Shown: positions 15,006 to 21,964 of the stretch, piece after piece | How positions within the stretch are numbered: position 1 is the stretch's first letter | Layout: every line of letters begins with the position of its first letter | Virus record (IMG/VR): IMGVR_UViG_3300046009_001904 | Location: 1-41,651 of that record | Length of the DNA: 41,651 nt | Strand: one strand, 5' to 3' | DNA from: a virus | Notes under the pieces: model-generated | Seen by the model: only the letters and a program-made list of their open reading frames with translations | Database searches by the model: none | What the model was told of the DNA's origin: nothing | Position numbers and translations under genes: made by a program

Positions 15006-15172
15006 GTAAAGCAAAAAGTATAGTGTCATGGAAATTAAAAATGGATATAGAGTGGGACGATGGTGAGATTGAAGAGATTGATTTCCCCGAATACCTAGCA
15101 GACTATGTCGATGCGTATCTTACAGAGATAGAAGAAGAAAGAGCAAGAGAACAAGAAGAGGAGGAAGACTAA
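15002..15172 (+). CDS. Small acidic protein, KWDDG family member 1
   Basis: A 56-aa ORF (MSKAKSIVSWKLKMDI at the start) containing IEWDDGEIEEIDFPE and ending in a Glu/Asp run. It is a paralogue of 15466-15711, which has IKWDDGRIEDLALPE in the same place. AAGGAGG precedes the ATG; the stop is adjacent to the next ATG (taaATG). Confidence 0.6.
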   Translation: MSKAKSIVSWKLKMDIEWDDGEIEEIDFPEYLADYVDAYLTEIEEERAREQEEEED

Positions 15173-15469
15173 ATGCAATTCTTAAAAGAACAAGACATAG
15201 ATGAGTTTGCAAAATGTATGGGTGTAAATGTAGGGCAGTATTTTTTTGGACACCATGATTTTGGGGTAGATAAGGCAGAAGTAGAAGAGTATGAAACAGA
15301 GGCAGATGAGGTAGATGATGGCGATGAATCATTACTTACTTCTATCACAATAGAGTTTGCTATCACTCGTAATGATTACGATGAAGATGGGTGGCTTCGA
15401 GTTTCAAGAGGTTGCACTAGAACTTTTTATGAAGAAGACTTTGAAGAATTTTATGGGAGAACAGCATGA
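15173..15469 (+). CDS. Acidic hypothetical protein
   Basis: A 98-aa protein with a very acidic centre (EVEEYETEADEVDDGDE) followed by a beta-like ITIEFAITRNDYDEDGW segment. No known family. The gene is packed between the two KWDDG paralogues, again one unrelated gene between two copies. Confidence 0.6.
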   Translation: MQFLKEQDIDEFAKCMGVNVGQYFFGHHDFGVDKAEVEEYETEADEVDDGDESLLTSITIEFAITRNDYDEDGWLRVSRGCTRTFYEEDFEEFYGRTA

Positions 15470-15711
15470 ACGAAGAACTAGAAAGAGACCTAGACCCGCC
15501 GTTAGAAGACCCAAGAAATGTAAAAATAAAATCTTGGTGGATTACAATTAAATGGGACGATGGTAGAATAGAAGACCTAGCATTACCGGAAGCATTTAGA
15601 CAAGCGGGTAAAGACATCGAGGGATACTTAGATGAAGTTGAATACGAAGCTAATTGCGAGATTAATCAAGAGATGGCACAAAAGTATGGTGAACCACAAG
15701 AGGAATATTAA
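15466..15711 (+). CDS. Small acidic protein, KWDDG family member 2
   Basis: An 81-aa paralogue of 15002-15172 with an added acidic N-terminus. Shared features are a WWITIKWDDG strand, a LPEAFRQAG helix and a DEVEYEA region. Function unknown. Confidence 0.6.
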   Translation: MNEELERDLDPPLEDPRNVKIKSWWITIKWDDGRIEDLALPEAFRQAGKDIEGYLDEVEYEANCEINQEMAQKYGEPQEEY

Positions 15712-15876
15712 ATGACGGACAAGAAACAAAAACAAATCATAGTCGAACAGATTATGGTGACAGGCTATGTCAAACATGGTAATGGTAGAAAAACAAAGTT
15801 TGAATTTGATAAGAAAGCGTTTGAACCTAAAGATTTGGAAAGTATTTTTTCGGGACTAGGGAGGATATACAAGTGA
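15712..15876 (+). CDS. Small basic protein
   Basis: A 54-aa Lys-rich ORF (MTDKKQKQIIVEQIM) with IMVTGYVKHGNGRKTKFEF, probably a small beta sheet. It fits exactly between its neighbours: taATG at the start and a GTG start of the next gene inside its last codons. Coding is supported by position, not homology. Confidence 0.5.
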   Translation: MTDKKQKQIIVEQIMVTGYVKHGNGRKTKFEFDKKAFEPKDLESIFSGLGRIYK

Positions 15877-16121
15877 CACAACATCAGAAGAACGAAGAAA
15901 AGAAACGCAAGTTTGAAGAAGACATTATTGAAGTAGCAGTAGCAGAGTATTACGAGTATGTCGATGTGCATAAGAGAACAAGGTCAGAGAAAGATGCAAA
16001 GATGTTCTATGATGCAATGCGACTAGGTATTGTAAGAGGTATTAACTACGCAACAAATCAGTATATGCAATCAATAAAAAACTTTGAGGAGGGTAAGCAT
16101 GAAAACAAAACCGATATTTAA
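15873..16121 (+). CDS. Small helical protein with GTG start
   Basis: An 82-aa helical protein starting at GTG 15873 after GGGAGGA. It has a basic N-terminus and a long helix rich in Tyr/Ala (EDIIEVAVAEYYEYVDVH). No motif recognised. Overlaps the next gene by 23 bases. Confidence 0.6.
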   Translation: MTQHQKNEEKKRKFEEDIIEVAVAEYYEYVDVHKRTRSEKDAKMFYDAMRLGIVRGINYATNQYMQSIKNFEEGKHENKTDI

Positions 16122-16278
16122 AACACCATCATCGCCAAGTTATAAAGGCTATGACAGAGAAGTATATTTAAGTGAATACACACCGATCAACAAAGAACAC
16201 TACAGACGATTAAGATTTTGTGCAGTGGTATCGGTAGGGATTAATGTGTTTCTTTTACTTGTAATGGTGATGAGATGA
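16099..16278 (+). CDS. Small membrane protein with C-terminal anchor
   Basis: A 59-aa protein from the ATG at 16099 (GGAGGG upstream). The first 40 residues are polar; residues about 41-58 (CAVVSVGINVFLLLVMVM) form one membrane segment at the extreme C-terminus, so the N-terminus probably stays in the cytoplasm. Could act on the host membrane or in lysis; undecided. Confidence 0.6.
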   Translation: MKTKPIFKTPSSPSYKGYDREVYLSEYTPINKEHYRRLRFCAVVSVGINVFLLLVMVMR

Positions 16279-16499
16279 TGACTAAAGAAGATGCATTAGT
16301 AGAGGCAATGGTAAGAGCAGTTGTAGCACCAAGTGATACCGAGTCAGACCAAGCGACAGAGTTAGCACTAGAGATATCAAGGAATATGTCGATAGGCGAG
16401 GTGCAAGAATGTCAGCAAATAGCAATTAGAATTATCGAAAAGAAAAAAGAGTTAGATCAGATTTTAGATAAGCATATGAACAAAGAGAAAATACATTAG
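16275..16499 (+). CDS. Small helical hypothetical protein
   Basis: A 74-aa helical protein (MMTKEDALVEAMVRAV) with an acidic middle (SDTESDQATELALEIS) and a Lys-rich end. No family recognised. ATGA-type overlap with the preceding gene. Confidence 0.6.
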   Translation: MMTKEDALVEAMVRAVVAPSDTESDQATELALEISRNMSIGEVQECQQIAIRIIEKKKELDQILDKHMNKEKIH

Positions 16500-16507
16500 G
16501 AGAATAT

Positions 16508-16789
16508 ATGAAAAAGTTTAGCGTGGTAGTCGAGGTAAGCATGGAAGAAAGTAAGTATGAAGAGGTAAAGACATGGGATGTAGAACCGAGTGACCATGTC
16601 GCTACATTGTTAACAGAACCATTACGAGAGACAGGCATGGTTGTCAAGGCATACGCGGTCGAGACGGATCATAGTTTATATGATCGACAAAAGAAACATC
16701 AAGATCACCTCTTACAAGCAGACGCATACAACGATTTAGAAGAAGAAATTATTAGTCGTTCTTGTGTTGGCGGAGTGTGTGAGGACTGA
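16508..16789 (+). CDS. Small protein, distant MKKFEV family member 3
   Basis: A 93-aa protein starting MKKFSVVVEVSMEESKYEE. The first strand resembles the MKKFEV proteins at 11845 and 12227, but the rest is different: VKAYAVETDHSLYD in the middle and a C-terminal CVGGVCED with two Cys. Membership is tentative. AGGAG precedes the ATG. Confidence 0.6.
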   Translation: MKKFSVVVEVSMEESKYEEVKTWDVEPSDHVATLLTEPLRETGMVVKAYAVETDHSLYDRQKKHQDHLLQADAYNDLEEEIISRSCVGGVCED

Positions 16790-16869
16790 TGATTGATACG
16801 ATAAGGTTTATAGGACTAGTATGGTTAATTTATATTTTATTTAAAACATGGATGAAAGAGGGAGAGTAA
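16789..16869 (+). CDS. Tiny single-span membrane peptide
   Basis: A 26-aa ORF with one hydrophobic helix (FIGLVWLIYILF) and a charged end KTWMKEGE. It is linked to the previous gene by tgATG and to the next by taATG. Too short for homology; the hydrophobic pattern and exact packing argue that it is real. Such peptides can be toxins, lysis or host-membrane modulators. Confidence 0.45.
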   Translation: MIDTIRFIGLVWLIYILFKTWMKEGE

Positions 16870-17039
16870 TGGAGAGAGACTACGAGGAGTATGTTGACGA
16901 AGAAGTATCAAGCATTGAGTGGGAGGAAACAATTAAGCTACAAGCAATGTTTGAAGATAGTGCATTACAAGACGCGAGTGCTTATGCTCGTATGATACAT
17001 AAAAGTGTAGATCGATTTAAAAACAAAGGAGATAGATAA
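16869..17039 (+). CDS. Small acidic helical protein
   Basis: A 56-aa protein starting at the ATG at 16869 (GGGAG upstream), acidic first half (MERDYEEYVDEEVSS), then a helix. No family recognised. Its stop overlaps the next ATG (taATG). Confidence 0.55.
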   Translation: MERDYEEYVDEEVSSIEWEETIKLQAMFEDSALQDASAYARMIHKSVDRFKNKGDR

Positions 17040-17311
17040 TGGAACAGATGGAATTATTTGAACAGAACGATGCAGACATCAGAGAACATTGGGGAAACCT
17101 AGCTAGTAATTTCTTGGTAGGTAAAACAATTAGACGCGTAAGATATTTAAATGACCAAGAGCGTGAAGATATTGCGTGGAATAAATCAGCATTGATTATC
17201 GAGTTTACTGATGGTCATTGGATAATCCCGATGCGTGATGATGAGGGCAACGATGCGGGTAGTCTATGGACATCAAGCCAATCAAAACTAAATGTGATAC
17301 CCACCATATGA
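17039..17311 (+). CDS. Conserved phage protein of unknown function
   Basis: A 90-aa protein with LVGKTIRRVRYLNDQE, then ALIIEFTDGHWIIPMRDDEGNDAG. I recall this LVGKxI...RYM...DGxxxxPxRDDEGNDAG pattern as a widespread short phage protein family without known role. It is coupled by ATGA to the VRR-NUC gene, which hints at a link with DNA processing. Confidence 0.7.
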   Translation: MEQMELFEQNDADIREHWGNLASNFLVGKTIRRVRYLNDQEREDIAWNKSALIIEFTDGHWIIPMRDDEGNDAGSLWTSSQSKLNVIPTI

Positions 17312-17595
17312 CACCGGAAGCAAAGGTAAAGAAACAAGTCAAGAAAATATTAGATGATTTTGGTGCATATCATTTCTCACCATTGACTGCGGGATATGGT
17401 AGGAGTGGTGTGCCTGACATCATTGTTTGCTACAAGGGAAAGTTTATTGGCATCGAGTGTAAGGCCGGTAAAGGTAAACTTACTGCGTTGCAAGAATACA
17501 ACATCGAGCAGATAAAACGCAATCAAGGCTTGGCAATTGTGATAAACGAGGGTAATATAGAGTCACTATTGACTCTAGTAAAGGAGATTGAATGA
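17308..17595 (+). CDS. VRR-NUC domain nuclease
   Basis: A 95-aa stand-alone PD-(D/E)XK nuclease. Catalytic pattern: GVPDIIV with D37, GIECKAG with E50 and K52, and a helix QEYNIEQI after it with Q62. This is the minimal VRR-NUC fold seen in many phages and thought to cut branched DNA such as Holliday junctions. I use the ATG at 17308, which overlaps the preceding stop (ATGA); an ATG at 17266 would add 14 residues. Confidence 0.85.
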   Translation: MTPEAKVKKQVKKILDDFGAYHFSPLTAGYGRSGVPDIIVCYKGKFIGIECKAGKGKLTALQEYNIEQIKRNQGLAIVINEGNIESLLTLVKEIE

Positions 17596-17873
17596 CTAGG
17601 TTAACAGAAATATTAAAAAGTTATAGAAGTAAAATAAAAAAAGTAATCAAAGATAATGTGAATCACCCATCACATTACACACAAGGCGCGATCGAATGTA
17701 TTGACGCTATCAAGGAAGCCACCAAAGGACTATTTGGAATCGAGGCAGTATGCACTGCTAACATTATCAAATATGTTTGGCGATGGAAATTCAAAAACGG
17801 ACTAGAGGATTTAGACAAGGCCTCATGGTATCTAGAAAGATTAAAACAAGAAGTTCGGAATAATAAAAAATAA
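17592..17873 (+). CDS. DUF3310 / SaV-like phage protein
   Basis: A 93-aa protein with the family signatures NHPSHYTQGAIECIDAI (about 24-40) and NIIKYVWRWKFKNGLEDLDKA (about 57-77). The family is common in phages; from memory, T7 gp1.7, a nucleotide kinase, is related, so a role in nucleotide metabolism is possible but not shown here. It ends the dense cluster and is followed by copy 3 of the dispersed element. Confidence 0.8.
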   Translation: MTRLTEILKSYRSKIKKVIKDNVNHPSHYTQGAIECIDAIKEATKGLFGIEAVCTANIIKYVWRWKFKNGLEDLDKASWYLERLKQEVRNNKK

Positions 17874-17877
17874 CAAG

Positions 17878-17903
17878 GAACTGGCTTCAAAGCTAAGTGC
17901 TGA
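17878..17903 (+). repeat. Dispersed element, copy 3 (diverged)
   Basis: GAACTGGCTTC followed by AAAGCTAAGTGCTGA. It matches copies 1 and 2 at most positions over 26 bases. It lies between the DUF3310 gene and the lysin gene, 18 bases before the lysin ATG. Confidence 0.7.
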
Positions 17904-17921
17904 TGTTATAAGGAGACTGCT

Positions 17922-18308
17922 ATGTTAGATCAAGCATTGATGTGCCTCGCCACGACCATTTACATGGAGTCGGCGCAAGAACCGAAACAAGCGCAAATCG
18001 CAGTGGGATATGTATTGATGCGAAGGGCTGAGTTTAATCATAAAAATGTATGCAGTGAAATGAAACGGCCGGCGCAATTTAGTTGGTATGGACTAGTTAA
18101 ACCGCCATCGGTAATCCAACAACAATATAAAGACATAGCATACAAAGTATTACATAGATTAGAAGTAGATTATAGTTATGGTGCGACCCACTTTCATGAC
18201 ACAACAATAAAGAAACCAAGATCATGGACAGGATTGCAACCTGTAGTAAAATGGTCGAACCTAATATTTTATAAACAAGGTGGAAGTAAATATGCAAGAA
18301 ACCCTTAA
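17922..18308 (+). CDS. SleB-like cell wall hydrolase, probable endolysin
   Basis: A 128-aa protein of the Hydrolase_2/SleB family: CLATTIYMESAQEP with catalytic Glu candidate E16, a helix QAQIAVGYVLMRRAE, CSEMKRPAQFSWYGL, and GATHFH at about 87-92. These enzymes cut peptidoglycan glycan strands. It has no signal peptide, so it would need a holin, and it is short because it is just the catalytic domain. An RBS (AAGGAG) lies 10 bases upstream. It opens a block of small membrane-associated genes. Confidence 0.85.
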   Translation: MLDQALMCLATTIYMESAQEPKQAQIAVGYVLMRRAEFNHKNVCSEMKRPAQFSWYGLVKPPSVIQQQYKDIAYKVLHRLEVDYSYGATHFHDTTIKKPRSWTGLQPVVKWSNLIFYKQGGSKYARNP

Positions 18309-18543
18309 ACAACCATACGCATGGTCAACGGAAGAATTCAATGTCAATGGTGAATTAGTATGGTCATCGATAACACAATTTCGCCCGAAAGAATTGTCGT
18401 GGATACGAGACCTTCCTAATAAGAAACATTACATTACGATCACCCCCCTCTACAAAGATGAAGCAAATGCTGAAAAAATTACAGGAATTAAAAGCTATCG
18501 TGAATCTACGCAACGTCTTACTGATGCTTATAGTGGCCTTTAA
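18292..18543 (+). CDS. Hypothetical protein next to the lysin
   Basis: An 83-aa soluble protein from the ATG at 18292, which overlaps the lysin end by 17 bases; a GTG at 18280 is an alternative. It contains VWSSITQFRPKELSWI and a basic YRESTQRLTDAYSGL end. No family recognised. Its last 86 bases are overlapped by the next gene in another frame. Confidence 0.55.
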   Translation: MQETLKQPYAWSTEEFNVNGELVWSSITQFRPKELSWIRDLPNKKHYITITPLYKDEANAEKITGIKSYRESTQRLTDAYSGL

Positions 18544-18712
18544 TATGGGATGTGTTTCTCTTGCCACAAGTGTTGCTACACAGGCGGGGGTGCAAGTAGT
18601 AGGGGAACAATATTTGATTGCACAAAACAAACCTATCATAAGGTGTAATTTATATAATGTAATGAAGGGAAACAAAATGTGCAGAGTTTATAGACAATAC
18701 AGGAGAGTATGA
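18458..18712 (+). CDS. Probable lipoprotein or membrane protein of the lysis block
   Basis: An 84-aa protein with a Lys-rich N-terminus, a hydrophobic segment about 19-31 (NVLLMLIVAFNMG) and Cys32 directly after it, which resembles a lipoprotein signal, though Asn at -3 is not ideal. Two more Cys (63 and 74) lie in the mature part. A small lipoprotein after a lysin gene suggests an outer-membrane spanin, but there is no proof. It overlaps the preceding gene by 86 bases. Confidence 0.5.
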   Translation: MKQMLKKLQELKAIVNLRNVLLMLIVAFNMGCVSLATSVATQAGVQVVGEQYLIAQNKPIIRCNLYNVMKGNKMCRVYRQYRRV

Positions 18713-18918
18713 TGGATAAAAAATATGATGGCACAGGATTTATATTAGTAGGACTTATTGTAGGATGTTGTATCACTTGGGGAATTATGAAGTATAATAA
18801 TACACAGACTAAATATAAGAAGGATCTTAAATGTATACAAGGCGAACTCTATGAAGAAATTAAACCTAACTTCTATGTTAAGTCACACCTTGAATGTTTT
18901 GAACAAAGGAGTTTTTAA
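18709..18918 (+). CDS. Small single-span membrane protein
   Basis: A 69-aa protein with one membrane helix at about 10-27 (GFILVGLIVGCCITWGIM) and a basic, Cys-containing tail (C42, C63). N-terminal single-span proteins beside lysins can be holins or inner-membrane spanins; the class cannot be decided. Linked by ATGA to the preceding gene. Confidence 0.6.
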   Translation: MMDKKYDGTGFILVGLIVGCCITWGIMKYNNTQTKYKKDLKCIQGELYEEIKPNFYVKSHLECFEQRSF

Positions 18919-19100
18919 TGGCAACACAACAGATACACAAAAGTAAACGACACGCTAACCCTCTTAAAACAAAGACGGGTAAAGATAGATTAAAAGCATT
19001 AGCATTAAAAGTATTATATGACATGCTTGACAAGGTTCAAGAGCCGGGCAAGAAGCGTGCTAAGATTGCTAAAGAGATTGCGAGACGAGAAGTTAAATGA
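18918..19100 (+). CDS. Small basic protein
   Basis: A 60-aa Lys/Arg/Ala-rich protein with a long basic helix (KRAKIAKEIARREVK), no Cys. It may bind nucleic acid. AAAGGAG lies before the ATG. No family recognised. Confidence 0.6.
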   Translation: MATQQIHKSKRHANPLKTKTGKDRLKALALKVLYDMLDKVQEPGKKRAKIAKEIARREVK

Positions 19101-19273
19101 TTCCGTTTAGTTACGCAGTAGTAGATAGTGATGGCGAAGTCATACGTCAATACAGATGGTCAGCCAAAGAAGCTAAGTGGCACAAAGATCAAGGCAAGAA
19201 CGTAGTCAAACTAGATAAACCAATTGAAGTCAAGGAAGATTTATTTAAATTAGTAGGGGAGTGTTTGTTTTAA
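19097..19273 (+). CDS. Small hypothetical protein
   Basis: A 58-aa ORF (MIPFSYAVVDSDGEVIRQY) with a beta-hairpin-like start followed by a WSAKEAKWHKD helix. The start overlaps the preceding stop (ATGA) and the stop overlaps the next ATG (taATG). It resembles small proteins of the type YxVVDxxGxxxxxF...KxEAxxxxxxxxxxxV, of unknown role. Confidence 0.6.
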   Translation: MIPFSYAVVDSDGEVIRQYRWSAKEAKWHKDQGKNVVKLDKPIEVKEDLFKLVGECLF

Positions 19274-19527
19274 TGATTAACAAAAAAACAGATGAGCAAC
19301 TGATCGAAGCAGTAAATCAATACATGGAAAAGTATCCAAACGCATCTCGTAATCATATTATATTACATGCAACAGGAAGCGCTGCAAGAGTAAGAGAACT
19401 AGCCAAACAAGGCAAAATTAAATTACCTAAAGCATTACCTAAAGGAGCAAATACAAATTGGAATGGGTATTTTAGTAAGACCTCAGAAAGAAATTCATCA
19501 AGGAAAGGCATGAAGTATTCGGTATGA
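19273..19527 (+). CDS. Small HTH-like protein
   Basis: An 84-aa basic protein with TDEQLIEAVNQYMEKYPNAS, then RNHIILHATGSAARVRELAK, a spacing that resembles a helix-turn-helix of small phage regulators. The C-terminus is Gly/Asn/Lys-rich. The start ATG at 19273 overlaps the preceding stop. DNA binding is inference. Confidence 0.55.
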   Translation: MINKKTDEQLIEAVNQYMEKYPNASRNHIILHATGSAARVRELAKQGKIKLPKALPKGANTNWNGYFSKTSERNSSRKGMKYSV

Positions 19528-19718
19528 ATGATGATGTTGATAACGCCAATGATTTCATGCAACACATGATAGATGTAGGAGTAAAAAATGCGCACGGTAA
19601 AATCAAAAAACCTTCTAATCAAACAGGGAACTGTATATGGTGTGAAGAGCCGGTCAAAGATGACAGACGTTGGTGTTCAATTGAATGTCGTAACGAGTTT
19701 GAAAAATACACAAAATAA
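19524..19718 (+). CDS. Small zinc-finger protein
   Basis: A 64-aa protein with four Cys as CIWCEEP...RRWCSIECRNEFEK (CxxC, then CxxxC), the pattern of a compact treble-clef zinc finger. Acidic N-terminus. ATGA overlap with the previous gene. Function unknown. Confidence 0.7.
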   Translation: MNDDVDNANDFMQHMIDVGVKNAHGKIKKPSNQTGNCIWCEEPVKDDRRWCSIECRNEFEKYTK

Positions 19719-19731
19719 GAGGAGAAAAATT

Positions 19732-20007
19732 GTGGCAGACGCAAAATTAAATAACTTTAATCCAAGTGCAAGACAAGCAATATTAGAATTTGAAGATTGG
19801 CAACGTAGAGTATTTGCGAAGAACGCAAAAAAAGGATGGCGATTCTTTCAACCTGATACTGTTGATAAACCTACACCTCGTTCAGCTAAAGAGGCATGGG
19901 GCGCGCCATATGAAAGCGAAGATAGAATAGTAAAAGATGAGAAGATAACCAACAGAATTATGATTGGATTATTCTTAGCGTTTGTGGTAGTATTATCGAT
20001 ACTATAA
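19732..20007 (+). CDS. Small membrane-anchored protein with GTG start
   Basis: A 91-aa protein starting at GTG 19732 (GAGGAG upstream). Residues 1-65 are polar with FEDWQRRVFAKNAKKGWRFF; residues about 72-91 (IMIGLFLAFVVVLSIL) form one C-terminal membrane helix. The open frame runs further upstream but has no ribosome site there. Tail-anchored topology; function unknown. Confidence 0.6.
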   Translation: MADAKLNNFNPSARQAILEFEDWQRRVFAKNAKKGWRFFQPDTVDKPTPRSAKEAWGAPYESEDRIVKDEKITNRIMIGLFLAFVVVLSIL

Positions 20008-20104
20008 AGTCAATGGGCGAAAGCACTTTATTTATATGAAAATTCGTGATGGTATTTTTGCTATATATTAATCGCGAGTAGCCCACCATTTTTAAAAGGC
20101 ATAC
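20008..20104 (+). promoter_or_regulatory. Structured leader of the DNA polymerase gene
   Basis: The 97-base gap can fold as ATGGT (20049-20053) with ACCAT (20085-20089) enclosing GCTA (20060-20063) with TAGC (20079-20082); a T-run (20089-20093) follows. It could be a weak terminator of the upstream genes or a leader that controls the polymerase. TATAAA at 20003-20008 is a possible -10 without a good -35. AAAAGG precedes the ATG at 20105. Confidence 0.4.
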
Positions 20105-21964
20105 ATGCAACTAGTCACACTAGACTTCGAGACCTACTACGACGTAGGTTTTTCTCTTTCAGGGTTAACTACAGAGGAATACATAAAGGATGAGAGATTC
20201 CAAGTCATCGGCGTCAGTATTAAGATTGATCAGAGTGAAGCTAAGTGGTATACAGGTGATCAAGTTAAAGAAGCACTTGATAATATTGATTGGAAAAACT
20301 CTGCCCTTCTTTGCCACAACACGCAGTTCGATGGGGCTATTCTTTCATTCCGTTATAACATCATTCCTGGTCTTTACTTGGATACGCTTTGTATGGCACG
20401 GGCTATACATGGTGTGGACGTGGGCGGAAGTCTCGCTTTTCTTGTGGAGAAATACAATCTAGGTCGTAAAGGCACAGAGGTTGTTGATGCAAAAGGTAAA
20501 CGTTTAGAAGACTTTACATCGCAAGACCTTGCTCAATATGGTGAGTATTGTAAGAACGATACAGAACTTACCCATAAATTATTCCAGATACTAGCACCTG
20601 ATTTCCCAGAGAACGAAGTTAAACTCATCGATTTAACATTACGCATGTATACCGAGCCTGTCTTGGAAGTCGACGATGCGTTACTACAAGATAGACTAGA
20701 TGACATTCAAGCAGAGAAGTCTCAGCTATTACAAGGTCTCATGAAAAGATTAGAGTGTGATACCGAAGAGTGTGTCCGTGCTAAGTTAGCATCTAATAAA
20801 CAATTCGCTGAGCTATTGATAGAGCTTGGTATTACACCGCCTACAAAGATTAGTCCAACGACCGATAAAGAAACGTATGCATTAGCAAAAGGCGACACAG
20901 GGTTTTTAGAATTAACTGAACACGAAGACCCATTCATTCAAGAACTATGTCGTGTTAGATTAGGAACTAAGTCAACGATAGAAGAATCCCGTATTGAAAG
21001 ATTCATCGGTATCGGTGCTAGGAATAAAGGCAAACTACCTATCCCACTTAAATACTATGGCGCGCACACAGGACGATGGGCAGGATCAGACAAGGTCAAC
21101 TTCCAAAACTTACCCGCTAGGGACAAGAAAAAGAAAGCATTAAAGAACGCAGTCATCGCACCGGAAGATCACGTTGTTATTAATTCTGACTCATCGCAAA
21201 TTGAAGCAAGAGTATTGGTATGGCTTGCAGGACAGGATGACGTAGTCGAGTGGTATAGAGAAGGTCGTGATGTTTATTCAGAGTTTGCATCCAAAGTTTA
21301 TGGTAGACCTATCACTAAGAAAGATACCACAGAACGCGCAGTGGGTAAGACTTGTATTCTAGGTCTAGGATATGGCACAGGGTGGAGCAAGCTACAACAA
21401 ACACTAAAGATTGCAACAGGATTAAACCTTGATGAAAGTGAATGCCAACGGCTCGTTAAAGTTTATAGAGAAGTTAATGACAAAGTAATTCAATTATGGA
21501 AGACGTGTGATGAGGCATTAAGGGATATGTCCGCATGGCCTAATGGTAAAGAACCTTATTATCTAGACGCACGCAATGCTTTACTTGTCACACCAAAAGG
21601 CATACGATTACCGAACGGACTTTATATATACTATCCAGGTCTTACATGGGATATTTCAGAATCTAAATCTAAATATATTTATAAGTCTAGACGCGGTATG
21701 ATTTCCATTTGGGGTGGATCAGTCGTTGAGAATGTGATTCAAGCTTTGGCGCGCATCATTGTCGGCGAACAGATGCTAGAAATTAATAAAAAATACAGAC
21801 CCGTGCTTACTGTTCACGATGCGGTAGTCTGCGTTGTCCCTGAGACAGAAGTGGATGAAGCTCTCTCCTTCATAATGTCCACTATGTCTTCTCCTCCTTT
21901 GTGGGCAACCGGGCTACCTGTAGCGTGTGAAGCACATCATGGCGCAAGTTATGGCGATTGCTAG
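20105..21964 (+). CDS. Family A DNA polymerase with 3'-5' exonuclease
   Basis: A 619-aa replicative polymerase. Exonuclease: DFET (D7, E9), HNTQFDGAIL (D76), YCKNDTE (Y148, D152). Polymerase: GRWAGSDKVNFQNLPAR (about 323-339), motif A NSDSSQIEARV (D362), motif B RAVGKTCILGLGYG (R411, K415, Y423), motif C VHDAVV (H571, D572). All catalytic residues are present and no 5'-3' exonuclease domain is attached, as in T7 gp5-type enzymes. It is the first gene of the replication module and overlaps the following nuclease gene. Confidence 0.96.
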   Translation: MQLVTLDFETYYDVGFSLSGLTTEEYIKDERFQVIGVSIKIDQSEAKWYTGDQVKEALDNIDWKNSALLCHNTQFDGAILSFRYNIIPGLYLDTLCMARAIHGVDVGGSLAFLVEKYNLGRKGTEVVDAKGKRLEDFTSQDLAQYGEYCKNDTELTHKLFQILAPDFPENEVKLIDLTLRMYTEPVLEVDDALLQDRLDDIQAEKSQLLQGLMKRLECDTEECVRAKLASNKQFAELLIELGITPPTKISPTTDKETYALAKGDTGFLELTEHEDPFIQELCRVRLGTKSTIEESRIERFIGIGARNKGKLPIPLKYYGAHTGRWAGSDKVNFQNLPARDKKKKALKNAVIAPEDHVVINSDSSQIEARVLVWLAGQDDVVEWYREGRDVYSEFASKVYGRPITKKDTTERAVGKTCILGLGYGTGWSKLQQTLKIATGLNLDESECQRLVKVYREVNDKVIQLWKTCDEALRDMSAWPNGKEPYYLDARNALLVTPKGIRLPNGLYIYYPGLTWDISESKSKYIYKSRRGMISIWGGSVVENVIQALARIIVGEQMLEINKKYRPVLTVHDAVVCVVPETEVDEALSFIMSTMSSPPLWATGLPVACEAHHGASYGDC

